A DNA stretch of 64,000 nt from Sporomusaceae bacterium (GCA_031460455.1 JAVKTQ010000001.1:434001-498000), one strand, 5' to 3'. Positions 8,731-16,236 are shown, counted from the stretch's first letter. Notes: generated from the sequence alone by a model not told the origin. Program-made: numbers and translations.

Positions 8731-9014
8731 GCAAGCTAGCCGCCAAAATCGCCCTCGTCGAATTCCGTCCCGACGAAACCTGGCAGCACGTCGTCATCGC
8801 CGACCAGGAAAAATGCCGCCGCTGCCCGGACAAAAACTGCCTGCGCGTTTGCCCATCGGGCGTCTTCGCGTGGGACAACATCCCCGGCCACCCCGTGCTC
8901 GTCAGCTACCGGCAATGCATCGAATGCGGCGCCTGCCGGCTGGCCTGCCCCGAAGGCGCCGTCGAATTCTCGTATCCGCACGGCGGGTATGGGGTAGTTT
9001 TTCACCAGGGTTAA
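8727..9014 (+). CDS. fixX: Ferredoxin-like protein FixX
   Basis: A 95-residue ferredoxin-like protein that transfers electrons with FixC. Cysteines at 30, 33, 38 and 42 (CRRCPDKNCLRVCP) and at 64, 67, 70 and 74 (CIECGACRLACP) form two clusters. The second is a clean [4Fe-4S] motif; the first has the FixX-type spacing. The ending (YPHGGYGVVFHQG) is typical of the family. The start overlaps the fixC stop as ATGA. The stop codon TAA overlaps the stop codon of the convergent next gene within the shared bases TTAA. Confidence 0.9.
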   Translation: MSKLAAKIALVEFRPDETWQHVVIADQEKCRRCPDKNCLRVCPSGVFAWDNIPGHPVLVSYRQCIECGACRLACPEGAVEFSYPHGGYGVVFHQG

Positions 9015-9508
9015 TCCTTCCCCAGCACGAACGGCGCGAACCCCACCTGCGTCCAGGTCGCGTTGTAAAGCTGGCGCAGCAGACCGTCGAGACGACGCCG
9101 CAGCATCCCCTTCACCTCAGCCAGCGAACTGAAGAACAGCCTGGTCGCCGGGTGCGCGCTGTTCAGCGCCGCCTGCTGATAATACTGGCCCGACTTCTCC
9201 GTCAGCGCGATCAAAAACCACAGCGACGCCAGTCCGACGACCGTCGACTCTCCCGAAGACCCCAGTCTGGCGGTGGCCTCCTGCCAGACGCTGTCCGCCC
9301 CCAAAAGCGCAGCGGCGCTCACCTCCGGATAGCGGCCACTGTCCACATCCACATACTGGGCCCGGTCAACCAGCAGCTCGATCCCCGCCTGGAACGTGCC
9401 GACAGCTGTTACCACCGACTGCAGCTCGGGCGGCGACTGAGCCATCACCACCTCCACCTCCTGGCGGATCTGCGCCTCAAGAACGGCGGCGAACTGAAAC
9501 ACCTTCAT
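9011..9508 (-). CDS. Uncharacterised helical protein, possibly ferritin/rubrerythrin-like
   Basis: A 165-residue protein that I do not recognise with certainty. The chosen start is ATG 9508, since GGAGGGGG precedes it; an in-frame ATG at 9529 contains that binding site and is unlikely. The predicted fold is all-helical. The first helix VFQFAAVLEAQIRQEVEVVM and the third region SGQYYQQAALNSAHPATRLF resemble helices of ferritin-like proteins, but the full ExxH ligand set of rubrerythrin is not visible, so metal binding is uncertain. It is transcribed after the tautomerase gene, with a hairpin between them, and converges on fixX. Confidence 0.6.
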   Translation of the reverse strand: MKVFQFAAVLEAQIRQEVEVVMAQSPPELQSVVTAVGTFQAGIELLVDRAQYVDVDSGRYPEVSAAALLGADSVWQEATARLGSSGESTVVGLASLWFLIALTEKSGQYYQQAALNSAHPATRLFFSSLAEVKGMLRRRLDGLLRQLYNATWTQVGFAPFVLGKD

Positions 9509-9529
9509 CCCTGCATCCCCCTCCGGCAA

Positions 9530-9560
9530 ACAGCCCGGTCCGCACTGCGGAACGGGCTGT
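9530..9560 (-). terminator. Hairpin after the tautomerase gene, weak terminator
   Basis: ACAGCCCG pairs with CGGGCTGT, and inside it TCCGC pairs with GCGGA, giving a long stem. The T tract on the minus strand is short (TTTG). It may attenuate between the tautomerase and the ferritin-like gene. Confidence 0.45.
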
Positions 9561-9567
9561 CAGCTTG

Positions 9568-9756
9568 TTACTTCTTATCGGACATCAAAGTCCCGGCCTT
9601 GGCGATATTCGTCTTCGGCTGATCGCGGATGATGATCGTCACAGCCTCAGGCGGGCACTTGCCGGCCTCCACGACGGCCGCGGTGACCTTTTCGGCCAGT
9701 TCGCGCTTCTGCTCGATGCTGCGGCCCTCGACCCAGTCAATTTGCACTATCGGCAT
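9568..9756 (-). CDS. 4-oxalocrotonate tautomerase family enzyme
   Basis: A 62-residue member of the 4-OT family, small homo-oligomeric enzymes that tautomerise enol and keto acids with the amino-terminal proline as base. The protein begins Met-Pro-Ile-Val-Gln-Ile, so Pro becomes residue 1 after Met removal. The conserved arginines are at the expected points (EGRSIEQKRELAEKVT and IIIRDQPKTN). The start at 9756 is preceded by GGGAGGAAA. Length is exactly typical. The physiological substrate is unknown, as no catabolic genes are nearby. Confidence 0.88.
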   Translation of the reverse strand: MPIVQIDWVEGRSIEQKRELAEKVTAAVVEAGKCPPEAVTIIIRDQPKTNIAKAGTLMSDKK

Positions 9757-9875
9757 AGTATTATTTCCTCCCCGCTAGTTTTGATTAGTGTAATTCGCCG
9801 TCGTCCAAATTATCCCTGCTCAGCCGTCCATCGAAAGTTAATATGCCCCTCCCGACGCCGCCTTCTTCCCGGCAA

Positions 9876-9905
9876 CAAAAAAACCGCCGGCAGATTACCG
9901 GCGGC
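9876..9905 (-). terminator. Intrinsic terminator of the 9919-10575 gene
   Basis: On the minus strand CCGCCGG pairs with CCGGCGG around a 7-base loop, followed by seven T residues. It starts 14 bp after the stop codon. Confidence 0.9.
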
Positions 9906-9918
9906 TCGCCTGCAAAAC

Positions 9919-10575
9919 CTATGGCAGCAAAAGCCCCGTGAGGGCCAGGAGATTGACCCAGGCGCGGAACGTCCCCACCATCGGCAGAACGCCGCCGCAC
10001 AGCGCCGGCCCGAATACGTTCACAGAGCCAAGGGTAATCAGCAGCGGCGCGGTCGTCGTCCCCGGCCCGAACAAAGCCACGCATTCGGAAACCTCGCCAA
10101 GCTGGCCGCCAATCACCCAACCGCCGATAATAACGACACCTGCATTCTGCCCCTCAAGCTCTTCCAGTTCCTCAATAAGCACGCTCTGCTGGCGGACCAT
10201 CGCCTTGCCCGGTTTCACATTCCCGCCGTATTTGCCGCCATACTTGCCGCCGGACGCCAGCTTGCCCGTCTCGCTGATCGGCGGAAAAACGAACGGGCCC
10301 TCGACGACAATGGCAATGTTGCAGACATCGACGAGGAACTCGCTCAAGAGAATATCCACCCCCGGCAAAGTAGGGTTGGGCGGACGGAACCTCACCGCCG
10401 TCACCCCCACGATCCCCACCGCCGGCAGCACGGTTATGACACGGTCCTCCAGCCTGCCCAGGCGGCCGAAGACCGCCGACCCGTCGATAAGCAGCAGCAG
10501 CACGTTGCGGTCCCGCAGCCCTCGCAGCTCCTGGGCCAGCTCGCGGTTGCAGTAACAATGCAGCGGAGTATCCAT
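9919..10575 (-). CDS. Uncharacterised protein, possibly sporulation-related
   Basis: A 218-residue protein with no family I can name. The start is ATG 10575, with AAAGGAGG upstream. The N-terminus is cysteine/histidine-containing (MDTPLHCYCNRELAQ). It is followed by a compact beta-rich segment (NVLLLLIDGSAVFGRLGRLE, then VITVLPAVGIVG) that looks like a small barrel. The middle holds a short glycine-rich repeat (KYGGKYGG), and the C-terminal third is hydrophobic and glycine-rich without obvious charged membrane boundaries. The promoter region matches the sigma-K pattern, which would make it a late mother-cell gene such as a coat component; this is inference only. It is monocistronic, with a strong terminator. 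Confidence 0.6.
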   Translation of the reverse strand: MDTPLHCYCNRELAQELRGLRDRNVLLLLIDGSAVFGRLGRLEDRVITVLPAVGIVGVTAVRFRPPNPTLPGVDILLSEFLVDVCNIAIVVEGPFVFPPISETGKLASGGKYGGKYGGNVKPGKAMVRQQSVLIEELEELEGQNAGVVIIGGWVIGGQLGEVSECVALFGPGTTTAPLLITLGSVNVFGPALCGGVLPMVGTFRAWVNLLALTGLLLP

Positions 10576-10609
10576 ATGGCAAACAACCTCCTTTTTGCTT
10601 TCCTGTATA

Positions 10610-10637
10610 TATATTATGGTAACTATATCAAAGATGT
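10610..10637 (-). promoter_or_regulatory. Possible sigma-K-type promoter
   Basis: The minus strand reads AC, 17 bases, then CATAATATA, an exact match to the Bacillus sigma-K pattern (AC-N17-CATAnnnTA). Alternatively TTGATA-16-TATACA could serve sigma-A in the same stretch. The expected transcript start is about 25 bases before the start codon. Confidence 0.4.
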
Positions 10638-10687
10638 TACTGTCTGCACTAAAGGCCGCACCGCCTCCGTCATTCCCCGAAAAAGGC

Positions 10688-10721
10688 AAAAAAATAAACG
10701 GCCCCCGCAATGGGAACCGCT
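10688..10721 (-). terminator. Intrinsic terminator of the TVP38 gene
   Basis: On the minus strand GCGGTTCCC pairs with GGGGGCCGT (one G-T pair and a small mismatch), followed by a T-rich tail with seven consecutive T residues. Confidence 0.7.
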
Positions 10722-11407
10722 CATTCCTGCTCCGGCTGCCCGCCCTTTTTCGGGCGGCGCCTGCGCCACCACAGCCAGCCGTACAGCGCCACTACCAGCG
10801 CCACGATCGCCACCAGGCGGGTCATATTCTCGCCGGCGAACACGATATCGTGGCCGAGTAGCACCTTTACGACCACCGGCGGCAGCTTGCCGAGAAAAGT
10901 GGCCCAGAAAAAGTCCCGTACCGAGATGCGGCTCACCGCCGCCACCGCAGTGATGATCCCCGACGGCGCCAGCGGCAGCAGCCTGGCGATAAGCAGCGCC
11001 TTGAAGCCGTTTGCCGCGCTGTAATCGTCCACCTGCTTGAGATACGGGCTGTGGGCGATCCACCGCTCCACCGCCTGGCGGAAAAAGAACCGGGCAAAGA
11101 CGAACATGAAAATCGCGCCGATGACCTCGCCTGACCAGGAAATCAGCGTCCCCCACGCCAGTCCGTACACGATGCCCGCAGCGCCCGACAGAATCATGAA
11201 CGGGAAAACGACCGTAAAAGTCATCACCACGAACAGGGCCAGGGTCACCACGACGCCCCAGGCGCCGAACGAGCGGAGGTACTCGGCCAGGGCGGCAATA
11301 TCGCCCTTCCGTATGATCCCGTATGCATGCTGAAAGAAATCCGGCTGCCACAGATACAGCAGAACGCCGGTGACAATTATGAACAGCCAGCCGCAAATTT
11401 TGCCCAT
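10721..11407 (-). CDS. TVP38/TMEM64 (SNARE-associated, DedA-related) membrane protein, copy 1
   Basis: A 228-residue integral membrane protein of the TVP38/TMEM64 branch of the DedA superfamily, thought to move lipids or drive proton-coupled transport across membranes. The start is ATG 11407 (MGKICGWLFIIVTG); ATG 11458 with AGGGG upstream is an alternative. The signature region FPFMILSGAAGIVYGLAWGT and the re-entrant segment ARLLPLAPSGIITAVAAVS with its conserved arginine and proline are clear. Five to six hydrophobic segments are present, ending in a basic tail (WWRRRRPKKGG). A second, divergent family member lies at 55927-56628. It is monocistronic. Confidence 0.85.
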   Translation of the reverse strand: MGKICGWLFIIVTGVLLYLWQPDFFQHAYGIIRKGDIAALAEYLRSFGAWGVVVTLALFVVMTFTVVFPFMILSGAAGIVYGLAWGTLISWSGEVIGAIFMFVFARFFFRQAVERWIAHSPYLKQVDDYSAANGFKALLIARLLPLAPSGIITAVAAVSRISVRDFFWATFLGKLPPVVVKVLLGHDIVFAGENMTRLVAIVALVVALYGWLWWRRRRPKKGGQPEQE

Positions 11408-11489
11408 GTGCCCCGTCCCTGCAAAAAAAATAAAAATACCTGTTTCAGCAATAAGCATACTAGAATCGCCCCTAAAAGGCAACCGAAAA

Positions 11490-11516
11490 GAAAAAACAGC
11501 ACCGCTGCGGTGCTGC
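11490..11516 (-). terminator. Intrinsic terminator of the 11520-11726 gene
   Basis: On the minus strand CAGCACCG pairs with CGGTGCTG around a 3-base loop, followed by six T residues. It begins 4 bp after the stop codon. Confidence 0.88.
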
Positions 11517-11519
11517 CGG

Positions 11520-11726
11520 CTAACCCTGCCACTGTCCGATCTCACTGCGGAAAATCCGGCACGACCCGCCCAGCCAATGGACACAGTCCGGGCAGCGGCG
11601 CGCGAACCCCGCCTCCGAAACGTTGAGGAACGAGTACCCGTATCCCATCGCGTTGATCACATGCTCGAACTCCCGGCACTCGCCGGCGATACCCCGTACC
11701 TCTTCCTCGCTGAACCTCTTCTCCAC
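11520..11726 (-). CDS. Small cysteine-containing protein, unknown function
   Basis: A 68-residue hypothetical protein. The start chosen is GTG 11726, because GAGGTGG stands six bases upstream; an ATG at 11747 has only AAGG. The sequence (EKRFSEEEVRGIAGECREFE, then VINAMGYGYSFLNVSEAGFA) ends in RRCPDCVHWLGGSCRIF, with a CxxC plus a third cysteine nine residues later, suggesting metal binding. It is followed by a strong terminator. The 37-residue membrane peptide gene is 51 bp upstream on the same strand, so the two may form an operon. Confidence 0.65.
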   Translation of the reverse strand: MEKRFSEEEVRGIAGECREFEHVINAMGYGYSFLNVSEAGFARRCPDCVHWLGGSCRIFRSEIGQWQG

Positions 11727-11777
11727 GACGCACCACCTCAGCCACATTTAGCCTTAGTGTGCGCCGGCCGGCGGCCA

Positions 11778-11891
11778 TTATTCCCACAGTGTGAAGAGAA
11801 TCATCGCCAGCACGATCAGGGCGACCGCCGCCACCGTTCCCTTGCCGTACAACAAACTGTGAAAATCCCGGCTGTCTTCCTCCTCCGGCAT
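11778..11891 (-). CDS. 37-residue single-pass membrane peptide
   Basis: A short gene with a strong binding site (GGAGGCGGGGGC) before ATG 11891. The product starts with an acidic stretch (MPEEEDSRDFHSLLYGKG) and continues with one hydrophobic helix (TVAAVALIVLAMILFTLWE) reaching the C-terminus. This layout, N-terminus in the cytoplasm and a single helix, is common among regulatory small membrane proteins, but I know no close relative. It lies upstream of the cysteine-containing small gene. Confidence 0.55.
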   Translation of the reverse strand: MPEEEDSRDFHSLLYGKGTVAAVALIVLAMILFTLWE

Positions 11892-12034
11892 GCCCCCGCC
11901 TCCTGTCGCAAATGATATTTTTGCAGGCCGCAAAGCCCTGCCCGCGGGCCGCGAAAAAATTTTTCCCAATCAATGTATAACCTGCGCATAGCGCGGGCAC
12001 AATGATAACGTAAAATTTTCTCCTCTCCCATAAT

Positions 12035-12062
12035 TGGCGGCACCAGCCGCCGCTTTTTTTTT
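12035..12062 (+). terminator. Rightward terminator-like hairpin without an upstream rightward gene
   Basis: GGCGGC and GCCGCC pair around ACCA, followed by GC and nine T residues on the plus strand. Read on the minus strand, where recG ends, the downstream bases are AATTATGG, which is not a T tract. No plus-strand gene is evident in 11892-12034; that stretch holds only a GC-rich palindrome (GCCCGCGGGC) and AT-rich spacers. Confidence 0.6.
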
Positions 12063-14112
12063 ACCCCTGAAAAATCATTCCGAAATGATCGCCGAACCGT
12101 TCGCGCAGCACCGGACGGACCGCCGCGAACTGCCCCGGCACGGCCACCGTGCTTTGCGCCGCCTGGCGGGCCTCCAGCAGCACCCCCGTATCCTTAAGGA
12201 TATCGGCGATCTTCAGATCGGGTATGCCATGCTGGCGGGTGCCGAAAAACTGTCCCGGCCCCCTCAGCTCCAGGTCCTTCTCCGCCAGCACGAATCCGTC
12301 CCGGACCTGGGCCATTATCTCCAGCCGGTCCTTCGTTTCCGGGCTCTGGTTATCCGACAGCAGGATGCAGTACGACTGGTGCTCGCCGCGGCCGATCCGG
12401 CCCCGCAGCTGATGGAGCTGGGCCAGGCCGAAGCGGTCCGCCCCCTCCACCGCCATCACCGTGGCGTTGGGCACATTCACCCCCACCTCGATCACCGTCG
12501 TCGCCACCAGCACCTGCACCTCGCCGCTGTAGAAGGCGCGCATCACCGCCTCCTTCTCCGCCGCCTTCAGGCGGCCGTGCACCAGCGCGCAGGAAATATC
12601 GCGGAAATACGTACCCTTGAGCTGCTCGTAAAGTTGGGTCGCCGCCTGCACCTCCAGCTTGTCCGACTCCTCCACCAGCGGGCAGACCACATACCCCTGG
12701 CGGCCGGCCGCGACCTCCTTGACAATGAAATTATAGACCCGCGCGCGCATATCGCCGCCGACCGAGTACGTCTTCACCGGCTTGCGGCCCGGCGGCATCT
12801 CGCGGATCACCGAAACATCGAGATCGCCGTATACCGTCAGCGCCATCGTCCGCGGGATGGGCGTCGCCGTCATTACCAGCACGTCCGGCGTCGGCCCCTT
12901 GGCCTGCAGCAGCGCCCGCTGCCGCACCCCGAAGCGGTGCTGTTCGTCCGTCACCACCAGGCCGAGATGTTTGAAAACCACATCCTCCTGGATAAGGGCG
13001 TGAGTGCCGATCACGACATCCACCAGACCGTCCCGCAGGCGGCTCAGCACCTCCTCGCGCGTCCGCTTCGTCAGGCTGCCGGTCAGCGCCGCTATCCTCA
13101 CGCCGTGCGGCGCCAGCAACTGGGCGAGCGTATGGCAGTGCTGCTCGGCCAGGATCTCGGTCGGCGCCATCATCGCCCCCTGGTAGCCGCCGGCCACCGT
13201 CTTGGCGAGGGCGATCGCCGCCAGCACAGTCTTGCCGGAGCCCACGTCGCCCTGGACAAGGCGCTGCATCGGCCGGGCGTCCTCCATATCGGCCTTGATC
13301 TCCGCCAGCGCCGTCCGCTGGTCTTTCGTCAGCGCGAACGGCAGCGCCGCCTCCACCCTCTTCACCACGGCGTCGTCCGGGCCGTGCTTGATCCCCGTCC
13401 CCTCCTGCTTGTTAAGGCTCTTCAGATACAGCAGCCCGCACTGCAGCAGATACAGCTCCTCGAACACCAGCCGCCGCCTGGCCGCCTCCAGCGTGGCCGC
13501 GTCGGCGGGAAAGTGGATATTCGCCAGCGCCGCCCCCCGGCCCATCAGCTTATACTGGCCGAGCAACGCCGGCGGCAGAAACTCCGGCCGCTCGCCGTCC
13601 GCGTCCAGCGCCTGGCGGATCAGCGTCCTGAGCCAGCGCTGGCCGACACTCTCGCTCGCCGGGTATATCGGCACGATCCTGCCGGTATGGATGAGATCGG
13701 CGCCGTCGACCACCTCGATCTCCGGGTGGGAAACCTGCACCTGGCCGTAGCGCCGCTCCACCTTGCCGGATATTATCAGCTCCATCCCCGGCCGGTACCA
13801 CTTCTTGATATACGGCTGATTAAACCACACCAGTTGGGCGGCGCCGGTCGCGTCGCGCACCGTCAGCTTCGTCAGCGTCAGGCCGCGCCGCGGCCGCGAA
13901 TCGTTCACCGCCCCCACCAGCGCCTGGAAAGTCTGCAGCTCGCCGTCGGCTAACGCCCGGATCGGCTTCAGTTCGCTGCGGTCCTCGTAGCGCCGCGGGT
14001 AATGCTCCAGCAGGTCGCCGAGCGTGAAAATGCCCAGCTTGGCCAGCAGCGCCGCCTTCGCCGGCCCCACGCCCTTGATGAACTTTATATCCGTAGTCCT
14101 ACCGATAGTCAA
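12061..14112 (-). CDS. recG: ATP-dependent DNA helicase RecG
   Basis: A 683-residue helicase that remodels stalled forks and branched DNA, of the normal length. The N-terminal wedge/OB region starts IKFIKGVGPAKAALLAKLGI and includes the HYPRRYEDR motif. Walker A is GDVGSGKT (~286), motif II is DEQHRFG in the DExH form (~387), and TATPIPRT follows. The C-terminal domain has VHGRLKAAEKE, VIEVGVNVPNATVM and QLHQLRGRIGRG. The start at 14112 has GAGGTG abutting the ATG, so a slightly different start is possible. It is the last gene of a leftward group, downstream of the DUF1858 gene, with a partial palindromic repeat between them. Confidence 0.97.
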   Translation of the reverse strand: MTIGRTTDIKFIKGVGPAKAALLAKLGIFTLGDLLEHYPRRYEDRSELKPIRALADGELQTFQALVGAVNDSRPRRGLTLTKLTVRDATGAAQLVWFNQPYIKKWYRPGMELIISGKVERRYGQVQVSHPEIEVVDGADLIHTGRIVPIYPASESVGQRWLRTLIRQALDADGERPEFLPPALLGQYKLMGRGAALANIHFPADAATLEAARRRLVFEELYLLQCGLLYLKSLNKQEGTGIKHGPDDAVVKRVEAALPFALTKDQRTALAEIKADMEDARPMQRLVQGDVGSGKTVLAAIALAKTVAGGYQGAMMAPTEILAEQHCHTLAQLLAPHGVRIAALTGSLTKRTREEVLSRLRDGLVDVVIGTHALIQEDVVFKHLGLVVTDEQHRFGVRQRALLQAKGPTPDVLVMTATPIPRTMALTVYGDLDVSVIREMPPGRKPVKTYSVGGDMRARVYNFIVKEVAAGRQGYVVCPLVEESDKLEVQAATQLYEQLKGTYFRDISCALVHGRLKAAEKEAVMRAFYSGEVQVLVATTVIEVGVNVPNATVMAVEGADRFGLAQLHQLRGRIGRGEHQSYCILLSDNQSPETKDRLEIMAQVRDGFVLAEKDLELRGPGQFFGTRQHGIPDLKIADILKDTGVLLEARQAAQSTVAVPGQFAAVRPVLRERFGDHFGMIFQG

Positions 14113-14141
14113 ATCATCACCTCAAGCATTCGAAGAAACCC

Positions 14142-14187
14142 CCATATGCCGGCATAAAACCGCAGATGGGGGCTTATCAACGGCCGA
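14142..14187. repeat. Partial copy of the dispersed palindromic repeat
   Basis: The plus strand holds GCAGATGGGGGCTTATCAAC followed by GGCCG, which matches one arm of the repeat family found in full at 30941-31128. The left side (CCCCCATATGCCGG) pairs with it, forming a shorter hairpin. It lies between recG and the DUF1858 gene and is a plausible weak terminator. Confidence 0.6.
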
Positions 14188-14195
14188 CACTTTCA

Positions 14196-14393
14196 TTACT
14201 GATTAGCCAAAGCCTTATTAAGCTCCGCCACCAGCTTCTCCACATCCACCTCATGCATGCGGGCGCCGCCGGCCACCGTCTCGTTGGCCGCGCCCATACA
14301 GCCGATGCAGCCCATGCCGTGGCGGGCGAACACTTCCCGCGCAGCGGGGCACTGCCGCAATACCTCGTTAATCGGCGTATCCTTCGTGATCAA
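14196..14393 (-). CDS. DUF1858 domain protein (hybrid-cluster-associated redox disulfide domain)
   Basis: A 65-residue protein of the DUF1858 family. The start codon is TTG at 14393, preceded by GGGAAGGGGGCGGC. The pattern is typical: an N-terminal helix (TPINEVLRQCPAAREVFARH), then GMGCIGCMGAANETV with a CxxC motif and a C-terminal helix (VEKLVAELNKAL). These domains are found alone or fused to hybrid cluster proteins and are thought to do thiol redox chemistry. Its partner is not obvious from the neighbours, as recG follows and rpmB is divergent. Confidence 0.85.
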   Translation of the reverse strand: MITKDTPINEVLRQCPAAREVFARHGMGCIGCMGAANETVAGGARMHEVDVEKLVAELNKALANQ

Positions 14394-14493
14394 TCTTGCC
14401 GCCCCCTTCCCGCTTCTTTTGCGGTTCTATTTCCATACATTATGATGAAAATCCTCCCCTGGACACAACCGGCGGAATTTATTGTTCCAGGCC

Positions 14494-14523
14494 TTGCATA
14501 TCGGGCGGCAACTGTGTTAAAAT
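14494..14523 (+). promoter_or_regulatory. Sigma-A promoter of rpmB
   Basis: TTGCAT at 14494-14499, an 18-base spacer and TAAAAT at 14518-14523. It is followed 52 bases later by the rpmB start codon. Confidence 0.75.
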
Positions 14524-14575
14524 ACTGATGTTATCGTCATAAGTATGTCTCGTCCCGTCGAAGGAGGTGGAATTA

Positions 14576-14767
14576 ATGGCCAACGTATGCGAAATCTGTG
14601 GCAAAGGCGAAACCGCCGGCATGAATGTCAGCCACTCGAACCTGAAGACCAAACGCACCTGGAAACCCAACATCCAACGCGTTAAAGCCCTCGTCCAAGG
14701 TGAGATAAAAAGAGTAAACGTCTGCACCCGTTGCCTGCGTTCCGGTAAAATCCAGCGGGCGGTTTAA
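14576..14767 (+). CDS. rpmB: 50S ribosomal protein L28
   Basis: A 63-residue ribosomal protein of the large subunit. The start is ATG 14576, behind an ideal AAGGAGG. The sequence MANVCEICGKG, then NVSHSNLKTKRTWKPNIQ and VNVCTRCLRSGKI is diagnostic. CxxC at residues 5-8 and a second CxxC near the end make it the zinc-binding (C+) form. It is transcribed opposite to its neighbours from its own promoter and ends at a strong terminator. The divergent placement of rpmB next to the rpe/rsgA region is classic for Firmicutes. Confidence 0.97.
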   Translation: MANVCEICGKGETAGMNVSHSNLKTKRTWKPNIQRVKALVQGEIKRVNVCTRCLRSGKIQRAV

Positions 14768-14781
14768 TATTACGCAGCTAA

Positions 14782-14817
14782 AATCCCCCGGCGACAGTTC
14801 GCCGGGGGATTTTTTTT
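14782..14817. terminator. Bidirectional terminator between rpmB and hslO
   Basis: AATCCCCCGGCGA pairs with TCGCCGGGGGATT and is followed by T8 on the plus strand; the minus strand has a shorter A/T-rich flank. It serves rpmB clearly and hslO probably, whose stop codon overlaps the T tract. Confidence 0.93.
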
Positions 14818-15685
14818 ACTTTTCATCGACCGCAGCCAGCAGCTCGTTCAGGCGCTCGCCGGCGACGTCGTACTTCTCGCCGCAGAAATGGCAGCGCACC
14901 TCCGCCTTGCCCTCCCTGGCCATATCGGCGAGCTCCTCCCGCCCCAGACTTACCAGCATCGCCTCCACCCGTTCGGTCGAACACTGGCAGCTAAACGCCA
15001 GCCTCGCCGATTCGAACACGGTCGCCTCCAGTCCGGCGAAAACCTTCAGCAGCATCGAAGCCGCGTCCGCTCCGCCGCGCACCAGCTCGGAAACCGGCGG
15101 CAGCGCGGTCAGATTGGCCTCCACCTTCGCCAGCACCTCGTCCTCCGCGCCCGGCAGCGCCTGGACGATAATCCCCCCGGCGGCCCCCACCGAATAATCG
15201 GTGTTGATCAGCACCCCCAGGGCGACCGTCGACGGCGTCTGCTCCGACACCAGCAGGTAATTGGCGACATCGTCGCCGATCTCGCCGCTCACCAGCTCCG
15301 CCGTGCCGGTAAAAGGCTGCTTCATGCCAGTGAACCTCGTCACGTGGATATGCCCCTGCCCCACCGCCTGCCCCACAGGCAGCTTGCGGCCGACCACCGG
15401 CAGCTCGACATGGGGGTTTTGAACATAGCCCCGCACCGTCCCGAGGGCGTGGGCGTCGGCGATCACCCCGCCGAGCGGGCCGTCGCCGGCGATGCGGATC
15501 GTCAAATACTCGTCCGTCTTCAGGTTGGCGGCCAGCAGCAGCGCCGCCGTCATCGTCCGCCCCAGGGCCGCTGCGGCCACCGGGAAACAGTCGTGGCGCC
15601 GCCGCGCCTCCTCCGCAAGCTCCGTGGTCACGGCTGCGAACGCGCGCACCCCCGGAACGGTTGCTTTAACCAGATGGTCGGTCAT
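14816..15685 (-). CDS. hslO: Redox-regulated chaperone Hsp33
   Basis: A 289-residue cytoplasmic holdase that is switched on by oxidation. The four zinc cysteines are CQC near residue 233 and CHFC near 266, spaced as in the family. The N-terminal domain shows GRTMTAALLLAANLK and GDGPLGGVIADA. The start is ATG 15685, with GGGAGGAA upstream, overlapping the upstream phosphodiesterase stop codon by 4 bp. The length matches homologues (~290). Presence of Hsp33 in an anaerobe suits defence against oxygen or hypochlorite exposure. Confidence 0.96.
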   Translation of the reverse strand: MTDHLVKATVPGVRAFAAVTTELAEEARRRHDCFPVAAAALGRTMTAALLLAANLKTDEYLTIRIAGDGPLGGVIADAHALGTVRGYVQNPHVELPVVGRKLPVGQAVGQGHIHVTRFTGMKQPFTGTAELVSGEIGDDVANYLLVSEQTPSTVALGVLINTDYSVGAAGGIIVQALPGAEDEVLAKVEANLTALPPVSELVRGGADAASMLLKVFAGLEATVFESARLAFSCQCSTERVEAMLVSLGREELADMAREGKAEVRCHFCGEKYDVAGERLNELLAAVDEK

Positions 15686-16236
15686 AGTTCCTCCCTGGCA
15701 ATAACTTCATCTGTTACGATATCTATTATCTCGATAATTCCCCCGTCTATCCTGGCCACCGTGCCGTGCCCGTCCGGGGATTTCGACATCGCCGGCGAGC
15801 CGGGATTGAGCAGGACTCTGCCATCCCGCTTCGCCAGCTCCGGCACATGGGTGTGGCCGGTGACCAGCACATCCGCCCCCAGCCGCCCGGCCATCGCCCA
15901 GCGACCCGCCTCGTCGAGGCTCTGGCCGTGGTGGACGACGATGCGGCGGCCGTCCGCGAACACATAAGCGTACGGCGCCTGCACCGGCATGGACAGCACC
16001 ATGCCGTCCACCTCGGCGTCGCAGTTGCCGGCGGCCGCCACCACCGGCAGCGGGCAGGCATTCAGCTCCTCCGCCAGCTCCTTGGGGCTGTATTCGGCCG
16101 GTATCGGGTTGCGCGGCCCGTGGTAAAGCACGTCGCCCGCGTGGATGATCAACTCGCAGTCGGCGAAATACCTCTGGTATATCGCGCGCCAGGTAGCGAC
16201 ACAGCCATGCGTATCGCTTACGACACCTATTTTCAT
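15682..16236 (-). CDS. YfcE/MJ0936-type metallophosphodiesterase
   Basis: A 184-residue metal-dependent phosphodiesterase of the YfcE family, enzymes with broad activity on phosphodiesters. Motifs are in order: GVVSDTHG, IHAGDVLYHG, AAAGNCDAEV, VVHHGQS and VTGHTHVPEL, supplying the two-metal site. The start is ATG 16236; an in-frame TTG three codons earlier is less likely, and no strong binding site is present. Its stop overlaps hslO by 4 bp (ATGA), so the two are coupled. The gene follows ribH on the same strand by about 30 bp, so it may be the tail of the riboflavin operon. Confidence 0.88.
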   Translation of the reverse strand: MKIGVVSDTHGCVATWRAIYQRYFADCELIIHAGDVLYHGPRNPIPAEYSPKELAEELNACPLPVVAAAGNCDAEVDGMVLSMPVQAPYAYVFADGRRIVVHHGQSLDEAGRWAMAGRLGADVLVTGHTHVPELAKRDGRVLLNPGSPAMSKSPDGHGTVARIDGGIIEIIDIVTDEVIAREEL

